Assembly (NCBI GenBank): GCA_020072565.1 | Contig: JAIQGI010000019.1 | Location: 179,473-243,472, forward strand | DNA: 64,000 nucleotides | Direction: 5' to 3' | Origin: Terriglobia bacterium | Lineage (GTDB): Bacteria; Acidobacteriota; UBA6911 | Part shown: positions 38,044 through 48,004 of the stretch, one piece after another | Layout: every line of letters starts with the position of its first letter | How positions within the stretch are numbered: position 1 is the stretch's first letter | Translations under genes and position numbers: made by a program | The notes under the pieces: generated by a model | The model's database searches: none | The model's input: only the letters and a program-made list of their open reading frames with translations | Told to the model about the DNA's origin: nothing

Positions 38044-39471
38044 TTACCTGGCCGCCGGCTTGGGCGGCTCGATCAATAAAACGGTGCGCTGGGATTTGTC
38101 AAAATACTGGTGCGCGACGCGCTGGATGTCGGCGGCAGTGACGCGCAGAAAGCTCTCGAGGGAAACGTTGGCCAGGTTTGGATCCCGGCCGATCACAGCG
38201 GCGCGGCCGATGGCATCGGCTTTCTGCTGCAAGGAGCGGCGGCCGAGGATGTCGCCTGAAATCTGCTGATTTTTGGCCTTCTCCAGTTCCATGGGATCGA
38301 CCGGCTGGGTCTTCATCTGCTCAAGGACTGCCTCCAGAGCTTTCTCACCGGCTGAGATGCTCTTGCCCGGGTTGAGAAGTGCGACGGCGTAGAAGAGGTT
38401 CGGGTGTTCGGTGAAGTTACCCATGCCGGCAGTTTGCACGGCAATCTGATCTTCGTAGACCAGTTTTCTGAAGAGCCGGCTGCTCTCCCCGCCTGAGAGG
38501 ATATTGGAAGCAAGAATGAGCGGATATGAATCCGGGGTGAACTGAGCAGGCATGTGATAGCCGGCGACGATTGCCTGAAGCGGCGAAAGCGATCCATACC
38601 ATTTGTTGAGGCGGCGCTCGGCCTTCTGGGCCGGTTCCTGGACGGTGACGCGCGGGATGGGTGCGCTGGGTTTGGGAATGCCGGAGAAATACTTTTCAAC
38701 CCATGCAATCGCCTGCGCGGGAGCAAAGTCGCCCGCGATGATCATGGTGGCGTTGTCGGGGCGATAGTAAATGCCGTGAAATTCGCGTACATCCTCGAGG
38801 GAGGCTTTGTTCAGATCTTCCATGCTGCCGATGGTGGTGTGCTTGTAGGGATGCACGGTGAAGGCGGCGTCGGCGAGATCCTCTTCGACGCGGCCATAGG
38901 GGGAGTTCTCGACGCCGACCCGGCGCTCTTCCTTCACCACCTCGCGTTCGGACTTGAAGTTGGCCTCGTCCACATTGAGGCTGCCCATGCGATCGGCTTC
39001 CAGCCAGATGACGCGCTCGAGGTAGTTTGAAGGGAATGTTTCCCAATAGACGGTGACGTCGTCGTTGGTGTAGGCGTTGTCGAAGCCGCCTGCGGCCTCC
39101 ACGATGCGCGAGTGCTCGTCCGGCCCCACGTGCGCCGAGCCTTTGAACATCAGGTGCTCGAAAATATGGGCAAAACCGGTGCGCCCCGTCTTTTCGTCTT
39201 TGGAACCGACGTGATACCACACCTGGAGATTGATTACCGGCACCGAGTGATCCTCGAACATCAAGACCTGCAAGCCGTTCGCAAACGAATGCGGCTGGAT
39301 TTTCAGCTCGGGCGGTCGGACAGCCGATTCGCTCCTGGCGGGCGTTGCGGCCTGCGTCGAGGATGGCTTCTGAGCTGTCCCCTGGTCAGCCCCGGCCGCT
39401 GCGATTCCAAAAGTCCAAGCCAACAGCATGGCGTAGCCGGATATCCGGCACGTAATTTTTCGCGGAATCAT
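38044..39471 (-). CDS. M16-family zinc peptidase, catalytic subunit
   Basis: 475 residues with a signal peptide (ISGYAMLLAWTFGIAAAGA). The inverted zinc motif HxxEH is seen in GFAHIFEHLMFKG, and the distal Glu ligand in SEREVVKEERRVGVE about 75 residues later, as in pitrilysin-type enzymes. AAGGAGA lies upstream of the ATG. It is the first gene of a pair with the zinc-less M16 homologue. Likely degrades short peptides in the periplasm. Confidence 0.92.
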   Translation of the reverse strand: MIPRKITCRISGYAMLLAWTFGIAAAGADQGTAQKPSSTQAATPARSESAVRPPELKIQPHSFANGLQVLMFEDHSVPVINLQVWYHVGSKDEKTGRTGFAHIFEHLMFKGSAHVGPDEHSRIVEAAGGFDNAYTNDDVTVYWETFPSNYLERVIWLEADRMGSLNVDEANFKSEREVVKEERRVGVENSPYGRVEEDLADAAFTVHPYKHTTIGSMEDLNKASLEDVREFHGIYYRPDNATMIIAGDFAPAQAIAWVEKYFSGIPKPSAPIPRVTVQEPAQKAERRLNKWYGSLSPLQAIVAGYHMPAQFTPDSYPLILASNILSGGESSRLFRKLVYEDQIAVQTAGMGNFTEHPNLFYAVALLNPGKSISAGEKALEAVLEQMKTQPVDPMELEKAKNQQISGDILGRRSLQQKADAIGRAAVIGRDPNLANVSLESFLRVTAADIQRVAHQYFDKSQRTVLLIEPPKPAAR

Positions 39472-39832
39472 GCCATTCTCCTTCAGTATAGTCCCTGCTC
39501 CGAAAACAGACTTTGCCGGGCGCAGCTGCCAGACGCGACCCGCCCCATGTCTCCCAACACCGCCCCGATTTTCATGCGTCGCAGGGTGTGCCCCGGGCGC
39601 ATGGCGGGCTGTTCATGCAACACTCCTGCTCACCGGCGATCTCTTTGAAAACCATCGCGGCCGGCGCGAAAGAAACTTTCATGCTAGCAGCAGCCTACCA
39701 CGGCGTCAATCGATGCCGATGCCGCTCACAATTTAAATGAGTTTTGTGCCCCCGTTCTGGCATATTGTCGTTCTCAATCTCAGTGGGGCCTCTATGACCA
39801 GGCAAACAAGATTCTCGTCCGGAAGGCCGGCG
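39472..39832. other. Intergenic region, divergent
   Basis: About 360 bases between the M16 operon and the glycosidase-like gene. Short frames here lack ribosome-binding sites and protein-like composition. The final part (from 39737) is open in the frame of the downstream gene but is not needed for it. Apart from implied divergent promoters I see nothing in it. Confidence 0.4.
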
Positions 39833-41362
39833 ATGCGCCGGCGTGATTTTGTGCGGGGTTTCGCTCTTGCGTTTGGCGCGGCCGAGGCGGGCTTCGGCCG
39901 GTCTGGATCGGCACAGGTCCAGCAAAGGCCCGGCACCGCCAGTAGTCCAGGGGCGTCGACCAACCAAGCGCCGCGGGCCCTTTTTAACGGTATTCAGATG
40001 GGCCCGCACACCATGCTCGACGAAGGCATCGAGTCCTGTCTCGACCTGATCAAGGAAACTGCGGACATCAACGCCGTCTTTACTTACAGCCATGCTTTTC
40101 ACGCCGACCTGCGCAAGCCGGCCAGCGCGCTGGCGAACGATCACGGCAAGCCTCCGCGGGTGAATCGCAGCCCGTTGCCTTCCGTGTGGGTCAAGCACCA
40201 TGATCAGTATTTCCGCAATACCCGCCTGCGCGTCCGGCCGACGGATCCGAAGCTCGAGTACGCCAACCGCGACCTGTTCACCGAGATGGCAGAGCCGGCG
40301 CGCCGGCGCGGCATGAAGGTTTACGCGCGCATCCTGGAGAGTTCCGGCGCCTCGATCGAGAACTTTGCCGGCGTCGTGACGACCGATGTCTACGGCAAGC
40401 GCACCGGCGTGGGCTGCTGGTCGAATCCCGACTACAAGAACTTCTGGGCCGCCGTCGTCGAGGACATGTTCCGAAACTACGATCTGGACGGGTTCCAGTG
40501 GGGCGCAGAGCGCATGGGTCCGCTGATGAACGTCATCCTGCCCTGGAACGATGCACCGCCGTCCTGCTTCTGCGAACATTGCATCGCCCGCGGCAAGGCC
40601 AGGGGCATCGATCCCGAGCGTGCGCGCGAAGGCTACAGGACACTGTACGAGTACGTGCGCAAACGGATTGCGGGGGATCCCAAACCCGCCGAAGGAGTCT
40701 TCACGGTCTTCCTCCGGCACTTGATCCGCTATCCGGAAATCCTTTCCTGGGAGTACCAGTACCGCCTCTCACGCGAGGACGTTATGAAGGGCATGTATGA
40801 CACGATCAAAGCCATCAAGCCCTCGGCGCAGGTCGGCTGGCACGTCGACCATCAGCCCTCGAGCTGGGATATCGTCTACCGGGCCGAGATGAGCTACGAG
40901 GAAATGGCCCCCTATTCTGATTTCATCAAGCTCATCCTCTACCACGGCGTGCTTGGCGGGCGCATCCGCTCATGGTATCTCGACCGCTTTCGGCGGACCA
41001 TCCTGAGCGAACTATCGCTCGAGCAATCGCTCGGGATCTATTACGCGCTCTTCGGCTATGACGGAAACATCGAGCCGAAGGTCGACGAGCTAGCGCAAAA
41101 AGGTTTTTCTCCTGATTACGTCTACCGCGAGACCAAGCGCAGCGTGGCTGCGGCAAACGGAAAAACGAAAATCTATTCGGGCATCGGCTTTGATGTCCCC
41201 GGCAGCCCGCCCGACGATCCCGAAAAAATCTATGAGGCCACCCTCAAGGCCTTCGAGGCCGGCGCCGGCGGCATTGTCGTCTCCCGTGAATACGAGGAAA
41301 TGCACGTCCCGAACCTCAAGGCCGTCGGTCGTGCCGTCCGCGAACTGGCAAAGAGGGGGTAG
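39833..41362 (+). CDS. Tat-exported TIM-barrel protein, glycosidase-like
   Basis: 509 residues from the ATG at 39833 (GGAAGG 6 bases upstream), starting with a twin-arginine signal MRRRDFVRGFALAFGAA. The mature protein looks like an alpha/beta barrel: MKVYARILESSG, then YDLDGFQWGAERMG with candidate acidic residues, a CFCEHCIARGKARG cysteine pair, and VGWHVDHQPSSWD. FEAGAGGIVVSREYEEM closes the barrel. The pattern of a conserved DGFQW strand end plus a Cys pair is common in hypothetical glycoside-hydrolase-like proteins of soil bacteria. I cannot assign a numbered family. Confidence 0.75.
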   Translation: MRRRDFVRGFALAFGAAEAGFGRSGSAQVQQRPGTASSPGASTNQAPRALFNGIQMGPHTMLDEGIESCLDLIKETADINAVFTYSHAFHADLRKPASALANDHGKPPRVNRSPLPSVWVKHHDQYFRNTRLRVRPTDPKLEYANRDLFTEMAEPARRRGMKVYARILESSGASIENFAGVVTTDVYGKRTGVGCWSNPDYKNFWAAVVEDMFRNYDLDGFQWGAERMGPLMNVILPWNDAPPSCFCEHCIARGKARGIDPERAREGYRTLYEYVRKRIAGDPKPAEGVFTVFLRHLIRYPEILSWEYQYRLSREDVMKGMYDTIKAIKPSAQVGWHVDHQPSSWDIVYRAEMSYEEMAPYSDFIKLILYHGVLGGRIRSWYLDRFRRTILSELSLEQSLGIYYALFGYDGNIEPKVDELAQKGFSPDYVYRETKRSVAAANGKTKIYSGIGFDVPGSPPDDPEKIYEATLKAFEAGAGGIVVSREYEEMHVPNLKAVGRAVRELAKRG

Positions 41363-41604
41363 ATACATTGAGCCGCAACGGCTCGACGCGGCGGACGTCG
41401 AGGGTGGCAGAGAGCGCAGAACATTCCTCATCTCACTCCCGCGCTCCCCCCTCTCTGCGCCCTCAGCGTTGATCTCTTGCTTTTCAGTCACAAAAAACAC
41501 TGGCAAAAATGGGTCATAAAGACCGATATTGAGCAACAGACTGAGGCTATCCGTCGAGATCACAACGGCAATCGTCCCTGAATCTCTTCCCGGGAGGTAG
41601 GTCG

Positions 41605-42972
41605 ATGTCCCCATATATTCGGAAAATCGGGCTGGCGGTACTGGTACTGATGGGCGTGGTCGCGGCTTCTCTCCGGCCTGAGTTTGCTGCCAGAGCCCAG
41701 GCCGGCGTCGCTGCCGATGCCGTGGCCGCGGGAGACCGCCCCGCGATCCTGACGCTGCGGGCGCAGGCGGCGGTTTATGACGCCTGGCTCAAGACCAGGC
41801 TGGAACGGATCCTGCCGGAACTGATGCGGCAGGAAGGCTTCGACATGTGGCTCGTCATCTGCCGCGAAAACAACGAGGATCCCGTCTTCTTCGCGCTGGT
41901 GCCGTTCACGTCGCTCTATGCGAGCCGCACATCGATGCTGGTGTTCTTCGACAAGGGCTCCGAAGGAATCGAGCGCCTCACCGTCAGCCGGTCAGGTATC
42001 GGGCTGCTCTACCGGAGCGCCTGGAATCCGGACAAAATCGACCAGTGGGTGAGGCTGGCGGAGATCATCAAAGAGCGCAATCCGAAGAAGATAGGCATCA
42101 ACGAGTCCGACACCTTCAACTACGGCGACGGGTTGACGGCTACGCTCAAAAAGAAGCTTGTCTCGGCGCTTCCCGCCGAGTACGTTGCGCGCCTGCAGCC
42201 GGCCGAGCGCCTCGCGATCCGCTGGCTCGAGCGCCGCTTGAGCGAGGAACTGGAGGTCTACCCGCAGATCGTTGCCATCGCCCACGGCCTCATCGCCCAG
42301 GCGTTCTCGCGCGATGTGATCACGCCCGGCATAACCACGACTGACGACGTGGTGTGGTGGATGCGGGAACGGACGCGCCAACTGGGAATGACAAACTGGT
42401 TCCAGCCGTCGATTTCCATCCAGCGGCCGAAAGACAGCCCGTACAAGGACAGCCAGGTCATCCACCGCGGGGACATGCTCCACTGCGACTTCGGAATCAC
42501 GTACCTCAAGCTCTGCACCGACACGCAGCAGCTGGCCTACGTCCTCAAGGATGGTGAGAGCGATGCGCCGAGGGGATTGAAAGACGGGCTGGCTCAGGGG
42601 AACCGGCTCCAGGACATCCATCTTGCCGAAATGAAGACTGGACGCACCGGAAACGAAATCCTGCTCGCGGCACTGACGCGTGCCAAAGCTGAAGGCCTCA
42701 ATCCGAGCATCTACACCCATCCTCTTGGCGTTCACGGCCACGCAGCCGGGCCGATCGTCGGGCTCTGGGACCGTCAGGAAGGGGTCCCCGGCCTGGGTGA
42801 TTTCCAGCTGCATGAGGACACCGTTCATTCGATCGAGCTGAATGTCAAAGCCAACGTGCCCGAGTGGGGCAACCAGGAGGTCACGTTTGCACTCGAGCAG
42901 GATGCCGCCTTCACGAAGAACGGCGCGGCCTTCCTCGAAAAGCGGCAGACGGCGCTGATCCTGATCAGGTAG
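41605..42972 (+). CDS. Exported M24-family metallopeptidase (Xaa-Pro peptidase-like)
   Basis: 455 residues with a signal or anchor helix (IGLAVLVLMGVVAASL) after a good GGGAGG site. The creatinase-like N-terminal domain (about 45 to 200) precedes a pita-bread fold with metal ligands spread as expected: HCDFGITYLKLCTDTQ (two Asp), HPLGVHGHAAGP (His), EDTVHSIELNVK (Glu) and VTFALEQDA (Glu). It probably cleaves N-terminal residues next to proline, or is a related pseudo-enzyme. It stands alone. Confidence 0.85.
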   Translation: MSPYIRKIGLAVLVLMGVVAASLRPEFAARAQAGVAADAVAAGDRPAILTLRAQAAVYDAWLKTRLERILPELMRQEGFDMWLVICRENNEDPVFFALVPFTSLYASRTSMLVFFDKGSEGIERLTVSRSGIGLLYRSAWNPDKIDQWVRLAEIIKERNPKKIGINESDTFNYGDGLTATLKKKLVSALPAEYVARLQPAERLAIRWLERRLSEELEVYPQIVAIAHGLIAQAFSRDVITPGITTTDDVVWWMRERTRQLGMTNWFQPSISIQRPKDSPYKDSQVIHRGDMLHCDFGITYLKLCTDTQQLAYVLKDGESDAPRGLKDGLAQGNRLQDIHLAEMKTGRTGNEILLAALTRAKAEGLNPSIYTHPLGVHGHAAGPIVGLWDRQEGVPGLGDFQLHEDTVHSIELNVKANVPEWGNQEVTFALEQDAAFTKNGAAFLEKRQTALILIR

Positions 42973-43212
42973 CGCGGGGACGCGCGGCCCGGAGTGAGGG
43001 AAACCGTCGTGGTTTCCCCGGACGGCAAGACGCTTACCACTACCTGCATTAGCACTGACGCACGGGGCTAGCGGGTCAGATCCGTGGCGGTGTTCAACAA
43101 GCAGTGACCTGGGATTCACAATCCATAACTTGGACCCGTTCGACTTTTCTTTTCAGCGCGACAGAGTCAGGGGATACCCGGAAAAGGGAATACTTTCAAG
43201 GGGCAGGAAATC

Positions 43213-44670
43213 ATGTGCTTGCAGACCAGTCATGTGCGTCCTTACCAGAAATGGAATTGGGCGGGGGACGAAATCGTCCACGATACTGTGATTCCGGCCT
43301 CCCGAACCCTCCCCGGCGGCAAGCGCAAGCACTATCCGATTGATCTCCGTGAATTTCTCTCCATCGAGGATAATGCGGTCGTTCGAAAACACCTGGAAAT
43401 GCTGATTGATGAGTTGCCGGGCCCCGCACGCGCAGGCTTTTTCTCGAGGGAATCAGGGACCTTCGATTTGCGCCTGGCCAAAGTCGCCGCATACATGTCC
43501 CGTTTTCACTACCGGTGGTCTCCGCGCCGTTTCGATCAGTGGCTGTTTCCCGAGGAGACACTGGCGCTGGGGGGAGGGGACTGCGAGGATCTCGCGTTTC
43601 TCCTGGCTGCCCTGCTCGAGGCCAGTGGCATCAGCCCCTATTGCCTCCGTGTCGCCTTGGGAACGGTGGTGAATCACACCGGTCCGCAGAAGACCGAGCG
43701 CTGGGATCACGCGTGGGTCATCTATCAAAACGAAGGAGGTGCATGGGAACTCCTGGAACCGGTGGCCCTGGTTCATGAGGGTCGCAGGGCGCACCCTTCC
43801 CGTCCGGCGCGGCCAATCCGTCTGCGGCAGAAGCATCCCGACGTCGAATATGTTCCTCATTTTGTTTTCAACAGGAATCACGTGTGGAGACTGCATGCCG
43901 CCGAATCCGCCGCGGCGAGGACTCTTACCGATTACGTCGGAACCCGCAAAGATCGTGAATTCTGGCAAAGCTACAAGCCTCGATTCGCGGCGAAGGTGCA
44001 CTGGAGCATATTCGATGAAGCTCTCGCCGGCATGCCTGACGATGACCTCGAGCGCGTCAAGCGGGCCAGTCTCTGGGTGGACACCGATGTTCTCCGCTAT
44101 GATCCTCGCGATCATTTTGACTTTGCCTACATCGACGCCGCCTGGGATCGCGTCAGACGCCGGCTGGCCACGGGCGATCTGACAGATTTCGCGCTTGCGG
44201 CTCATGCCATCGGCGATTTCTATGCGCATTCTTTCTATGCCGACTTCGCGCCGGCACAGGGTGATGGATCCATTGAGCCGTTCGACCCGATGCATCCGCC
44301 GCCTCCAGACCAGCTCGTCTATGATTTTCAGTCCTTCATTCCGCTGCCGGGCTGTCAATCGACACCGGGCCAGGCTGCCGCTCATTGGAAGGGCAGCCTC
44401 ATCAGCGGCCAGTGGTGGCGCTGGTTCACCACGTTTCCCGACGACCTGGAGACCTCACCGGATTTTTCGTGGCATCGATGTCTTCCCGACCACGACATGG
44501 TGGCAGTGGACGGCCCCAACCCCAAACCGGAGCAACGCCACTATGCTGGAAATGAATATCTGAGGCAGTTCAATCTTCGCCGGAACGCTGCCATCGAGCA
44601 TATCCGCAGTGTCTATGCCTCATGGCCGGCCCGTGCCGATGGTGGAAGCCAATCACAAAACCGCCGATAA
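43213..44670 (+). CDS. Transglutaminase-like protein fused to a zinc phospholipase-C-like domain
   Basis: 485 residues. The N-terminal half is a transglutaminase/cysteine-peptidase fold with Cys124 in LGGGDCEDLAFLLAALLE, His166 in RWDHAWVIY and an acidic residue in WELLEP, the classical triad spacing. The C-terminal half carries DFALAAHAIGDFYAHSFYADFAP, a histidine-rich helix like that in zinc-dependent phospholipase C/Het-C-type proteins. No signal peptide is visible. GGAAA lies just before the ATG. The fusion suggests processing or defence at membranes, but no partner gene is present. Both domain calls rest on motif recognition. Confidence 0.7.
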   Translation: MCLQTSHVRPYQKWNWAGDEIVHDTVIPASRTLPGGKRKHYPIDLREFLSIEDNAVVRKHLEMLIDELPGPARAGFFSRESGTFDLRLAKVAAYMSRFHYRWSPRRFDQWLFPEETLALGGGDCEDLAFLLAALLEASGISPYCLRVALGTVVNHTGPQKTERWDHAWVIYQNEGGAWELLEPVALVHEGRRAHPSRPARPIRLRQKHPDVEYVPHFVFNRNHVWRLHAAESAAARTLTDYVGTRKDREFWQSYKPRFAAKVHWSIFDEALAGMPDDDLERVKRASLWVDTDVLRYDPRDHFDFAYIDAAWDRVRRRLATGDLTDFALAAHAIGDFYAHSFYADFAPAQGDGSIEPFDPMHPPPPDQLVYDFQSFIPLPGCQSTPGQAAAHWKGSLISGQWWRWFTTFPDDLETSPDFSWHRCLPDHDMVAVDGPNPKPEQRHYAGNEYLRQFNLRRNAAIEHIRSVYASWPARADGGSQSQNRR

Positions 44671-44725
44671 ACACCGATGAACGCAGACAGTCGTCCGTGT
44701 TCAATCCGGATTCATCAGCGGTTTC
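44658..44725. repeat. Inverted repeat between convergent genes
   Basis: AAACCGCCGAT and ATCAGCGGTTT form an imperfect inverted repeat (one mismatch), with GATAAACACCGATGAACGC-type sequence between. This style of short repeat around gene ends is dispersed in many soil-bacterial genomes. It lies between the stop of the transglutaminase-like gene and the stop of the oppositely oriented membrane-protein gene, where it may act as a two-way terminator. Confidence 0.4.
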
Positions 44726-44732
44726 ATTTCCC

Positions 44733-46835
44733 TTACCCGGCATCGCCCGGCGATCCTGAAACTTCTTCGATCATGGGCGGCTCCGGGCGCGGCACCGGCT
44801 CCACCTTGAAGGCTGCCGTCAGCCGCTCACGATATAGTGGGCTTAGAAAAACCGTAAGAATAAACGGGAAAACAAGAGCAAAAAGCAGGGATGTCGCAAA
44901 CACCTCGAGAACGACAAACGCCAAAACCACCCGCCACCATTGATGCCCGGCAGGAGGTGCCATCAGAATCGCGCCTGCCACAAGAAGCACGCTCAGCACT
45001 GACACCAATATGAAATCCCACCGCAGAAACGATCCAGTGAAACGCCCCAGGTTCCAGCGTTTTCTGCAATGCCGTCCCGCCAGGAACAGAGTGAGCGGCA
45101 GTACCACTGAAACCAGGCTGTAACCTGTAAGCAGGATCGCACTTTCAGTCTGTCCGACTCCCTGTACGAATAACAAGATCAACACACCCGGCAAGACAGC
45201 CAGCGCCGGAACCACCAGATATCTCGCTATGGAGGACCCGGAAGGGATGGCGTAGGTCAACAGGACGAGGATGCCCAGGCTGCTTGCCAGCATGACGATG
45301 TACGGATACATATAGGCGAAGCCGTCGGCCAGCCCCGTTGATGGCAGCCACTGGCCCGCAATCATGATCGCCACGATCACCCCGAACGGAACCAGCACTG
45401 ACCAGGCCCTGGCTTGGCGATTGGGTTTCAAAAGCAGGAAGGGCAACAGGATGAGCAAGGGTAGACAAGGCGCCAGCACTCTAATCAGGGGCCAATGAAC
45501 AACGACTGGCGTCGATTGCCTGGGGCTCAAAGCGCCCAGGTCGTACGAAGTGAGAATCTTGAGATCGCCGGAAGTAGAGTAGGGTACTCGCCATGAGTAC
45601 GCGCAGGTTCCGCCTCAGCCAAACTCGAAATTGCCGCTCGCCAGCTGGCGATCACCTTTATAGATGGCCCATCGGGGTGGCTTACTGCGGTCCGGATTGA
45701 CATTCGCGTACTGTTCCCCGCCGGCCCCCCTCAAAACATAATTCATTTTCAAGACATTGCCGCTGACCGCTGCGGTAACACTACTTTCCAATGGCCCGCC
45801 TGCCTTCAAGCGATACGGAGTGCCCGGGACGAGGGAAAACTGCGGTATTTGATCTAAACTGGTCGCATTAAAGGAATTCGTGAATGGAGACTCCAGATAA
45901 ATCGCCTGAACACGATATTTCCCGATCGGAAGAACGGTAGACTGGGCTGAAACATCCACAAGAGCAAGCACGTCTTCCCCTTGAAGAACCAACCGCTGAA
46001 TGAATTGACCGTCAAGGATCAGTTCTCCCGTGGGCGAATTGATTTCCGTGAAATGGGCGGTGAGGGGCGCGAAGGCCTCGGATCCGGCGCTAAAACTGAA
46101 ATCCACCTGGTAGTTGTGGCCGCACAGAAAAAGGTCCTTTGAGACCGGCATCGCATCGTAGGCCAGGCCCCGCTGTCTATCTTCGGCACTGCCGGCAATG
46201 AGACTGATTGAGAACCGGTCCTGGTGATTGATTTCCCCGTCGAGATTGTCCTGCACCATGAGCCGCCATTTCCTGCCATCGAGCTCGATATCACCATTGT
46301 AGGAGGATGTTACATAGAGATAGGCGATGTTTCCGTTGATTAGAAGTAAGTCCAATGAATAGAAGCGATCCACTCCGTTTTTGTGGAGACTGACCTGGAC
46401 ATCCTTGAATTGGAGAGAGCTGCTGCCTCCCGTTCCCTTATAGATGCCTTGCGGATCGTCGGACAAATCCAGATTTTGATTGAGGTCCAGGTATAGGGTT
46501 CGTTCCGTGAAGTTGACGGCGAATCCCATGAAGTCGTTCTTGTCAGGCCCGGTCACGAGCGCGCGCCGCAAGATTTTGTCTCTGCCGAAATCCGGCTCCT
46601 TGCGGAATTTCACTTCCTGCTTCCCCGGGCTGATGGGAAAAACGGTGCTTTTTTTGACGTAGTTCAGGGGAAAGGAGACAACCGCCCCCGTGGACCGCGT
46701 TTGAGCCTGTGCGGGCAGGTGAAGAAGGCATATGCCCGGAGCGATAAACAATGCCGGCAGGCAGCCGAAAAAGAGAATAAAAGAAGGTTTCCTGAACAGG
46801 CGAGTGAAAGCTACTCTCTTGGTTTTGGAAATCAT
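44733..46835 (-). CDS. Candidate selenoprotein: exported domain, UxxxC motif and membrane domain, joined across an in-frame UGA
   Basis: Two frames (45615-46835 and 44733-45530) lie in the same reading frame with one UGA (45615-45617) between them and no other stop. The 28 codons after the UGA are protein-like: G-G-T-C, then AYSWRVPYSTSGDLKILTSY. The second frame has no ATG near its start, only a TTG without a ribosome-binding site, so independent translation is unlikely. Read through, it is a 700-residue protein: signal peptide (1 to 45), a beta-rich outer domain (46 to 405), Sec407 in FGUGGTC, and a domain of about 6 membrane helices from about 440. I expect a Cys at 407 in homologues. A hairpin follows the UGA, and the Sec genes lie just upstream. 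The alternative is a nonsense mutation of TGC or TGG. Confidence 0.6.
45584..45600 (-). promoter_or_regulatory. SECIS-like hairpin after the UGA of the 700-residue membrane protein
   Basis: In the mRNA sense GTACTC and GAGTAC form a perfect 6-base-pair stem around the loop AUGGC. The stem starts 14 bases after the UGA, so the loop starts at base 21, inside the range known for bacterial SECIS elements. The loop does not begin with G, so it departs from the strict consensus. Confidence 0.4.
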
Positions 46836-47097
46836 GGTCTCACACAATATCCGATGGCTTCAGGTGAATAGCAGTGCCCGGTAATCTCATTACATATTAA
46901 GCCAGTCCGCCGCGCCGAATCCACCTATTTTGCTGTTGCATTGACATTGATGGAGACCAAAAGATCAACGCATAGCGCGCGGACCACAGTTGAAGTTGCG
47001 GAGAGTTGGAGATGGAGGCTCAAAAGGCGCTGCGCCTCTCCCGGTTTAACGTGAATTATTAAAGCAGAACCGCACGCCCGTGAAAAGCAACAGAATT

Positions 47098-47135
47098 GGA
47101 CGCGGATAAACGCAGGCTGGAGCTTTTCCGCGTCC
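47098..47135 (-). terminator. Probable terminator of the sel operon, within a 350-base gap
   Basis: GGACGCGGA pairs perfectly with TCCGCGTCC (9 base pairs, loop of 20). On the minus strand it lies about 50 bases past the stop of the NapH-like gene and is followed by AATTCTGTTGCTTTTC, a moderately T-rich stretch. The rest of 46836-47186 holds no gene I can support; it should contain the promoter of the 700-residue protein. A second small GC hairpin (AGGCGCTGCGCCT) lies near 47020. Confidence 0.45.
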
Positions 47136-47186
47136 AAAACTGCATTTTGGTCGCACATTCATGAATAATCCGGGTTAAGAATACTG

Positions 47187-47960
47187 TTATCTTTTATTTT
47201 CGTGTATGCAGGCGGTCTGGCATTCGTGGCAGACGATGCACTCGGCGTCGCGGTTGGCAGGGATCCCCTGGTTGATGCGGACCGAGGGCTGGATATCCAT
47301 CGAGCAGGCGGCATCGCACTTTTTGCAGTTCAGGCAGGTTTCCTGGGGCGCTTTGATTGCCCACACACTCAAGTAGTTCAATGGAGCCAGAAGGGCGCCC
47401 AGCGGGCAGAGCGCTTTACAAAAGGAACGCGCACTCACAATCGCGAACACCAGAATGGCCAGCAGCACCAACCAGCGCACCAGGGTCGCGCTTTGAAATG
47501 TTGAAAAGCCCGCCGCAATCACGCTCGGCACGCTGGACTGGAGAGTGCCTGCGGGACAGAGCCGGCAAAAGGAGTACAGCGTGCTCTCACCCCAAAGGTA
47601 AGGAGTCAGGATGACCACCAGAAACAGGAGGGCATACTTGATATAGTTGGTCCAATTCGGCAGGATGACCTTGACGGAAGGGATCTTGTGAAGCAGATCC
47701 TGCAGCAGACCAAACGGACATACCCAGCCGCAAAGCAGCCGCCCCAGGAATACACCCGCCAGCAGGACCATCCCCAGCGGCAGGAAAGGGAAAACGTGGT
47801 ATCCGGAGAAATGGACGAAAACCCCGATGGGGCAGGCGAACCAGGACAGCGCGCACGAATGACAGCTGAGAACCGGATTACAGAGCCACTTCAATTCCGG
47901 GCCCCACGAGCTATGCAGCAGCAGAAGAGAAATATATTGTATCGTACGCCGTTTTTGCAT
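47187..47960 (-). CDS. NapH-like membrane [4Fe-4S] ferredoxin, last gene of the sel operon
   Basis: 257 residues. Four or five helices carry two paired C-x3-CP motifs (LLCGWVCPFGLLQD and SFCKALCPLGALL), the signature of NapH/NosR-type membrane iron-sulfur proteins. Two ferredoxin motifs close the protein: CLNCKKCDAACSMD and CIVCHECQTACIHE, for two [4Fe-4S] clusters. Further cysteines early on (NPVLSCHSCALSWFACP) lie near the first helix. Family members pass electrons from quinol across the membrane. Its start is 44 bases after the small protein gene. Position suggests it supplies electrons to the redox proteins of this island; that is inference. Confidence 0.85.
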   Translation of the reverse strand: MQKRRTIQYISLLLLHSSWGPELKWLCNPVLSCHSCALSWFACPIGVFVHFSGYHVFPFLPLGMVLLAGVFLGRLLCGWVCPFGLLQDLLHKIPSVKVILPNWTNYIKYALLFLVVILTPYLWGESTLYSFCRLCPAGTLQSSVPSVIAAGFSTFQSATLVRWLVLLAILVFAIVSARSFCKALCPLGALLAPLNYLSVWAIKAPQETCLNCKKCDAACSMDIQPSVRINQGIPANRDAECIVCHECQTACIHENKR

Positions 47961-47972
47961 TGGCTATAGAGT

Positions 47973-47991
47973 GGCAGCCGCCATGACTGCC
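47973..47991 (-). promoter_or_regulatory. SECIS-like hairpin after the UGA of the small membrane protein
   Basis: In the mRNA sense GGCAGTC and GGCTGCC pair over 7 positions (one G-U) around the loop AUGGC. The loop begins at base 21 after the UGA at 48005-48007. Loop sequence and distance equal those of the hairpin at 45584-45600. It could instead be an ordinary intergenic hairpin without a T-run. Confidence 0.3.
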
Positions 47992-48004
47992 CGGTATATC
48001 ATTG

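Noticed and set aside
44733..45530. An independent 265-residue membrane protein starting at TTG
   Set aside because: No ribosome-binding site, and protein-like sequence continues upstream in frame to the UGA.
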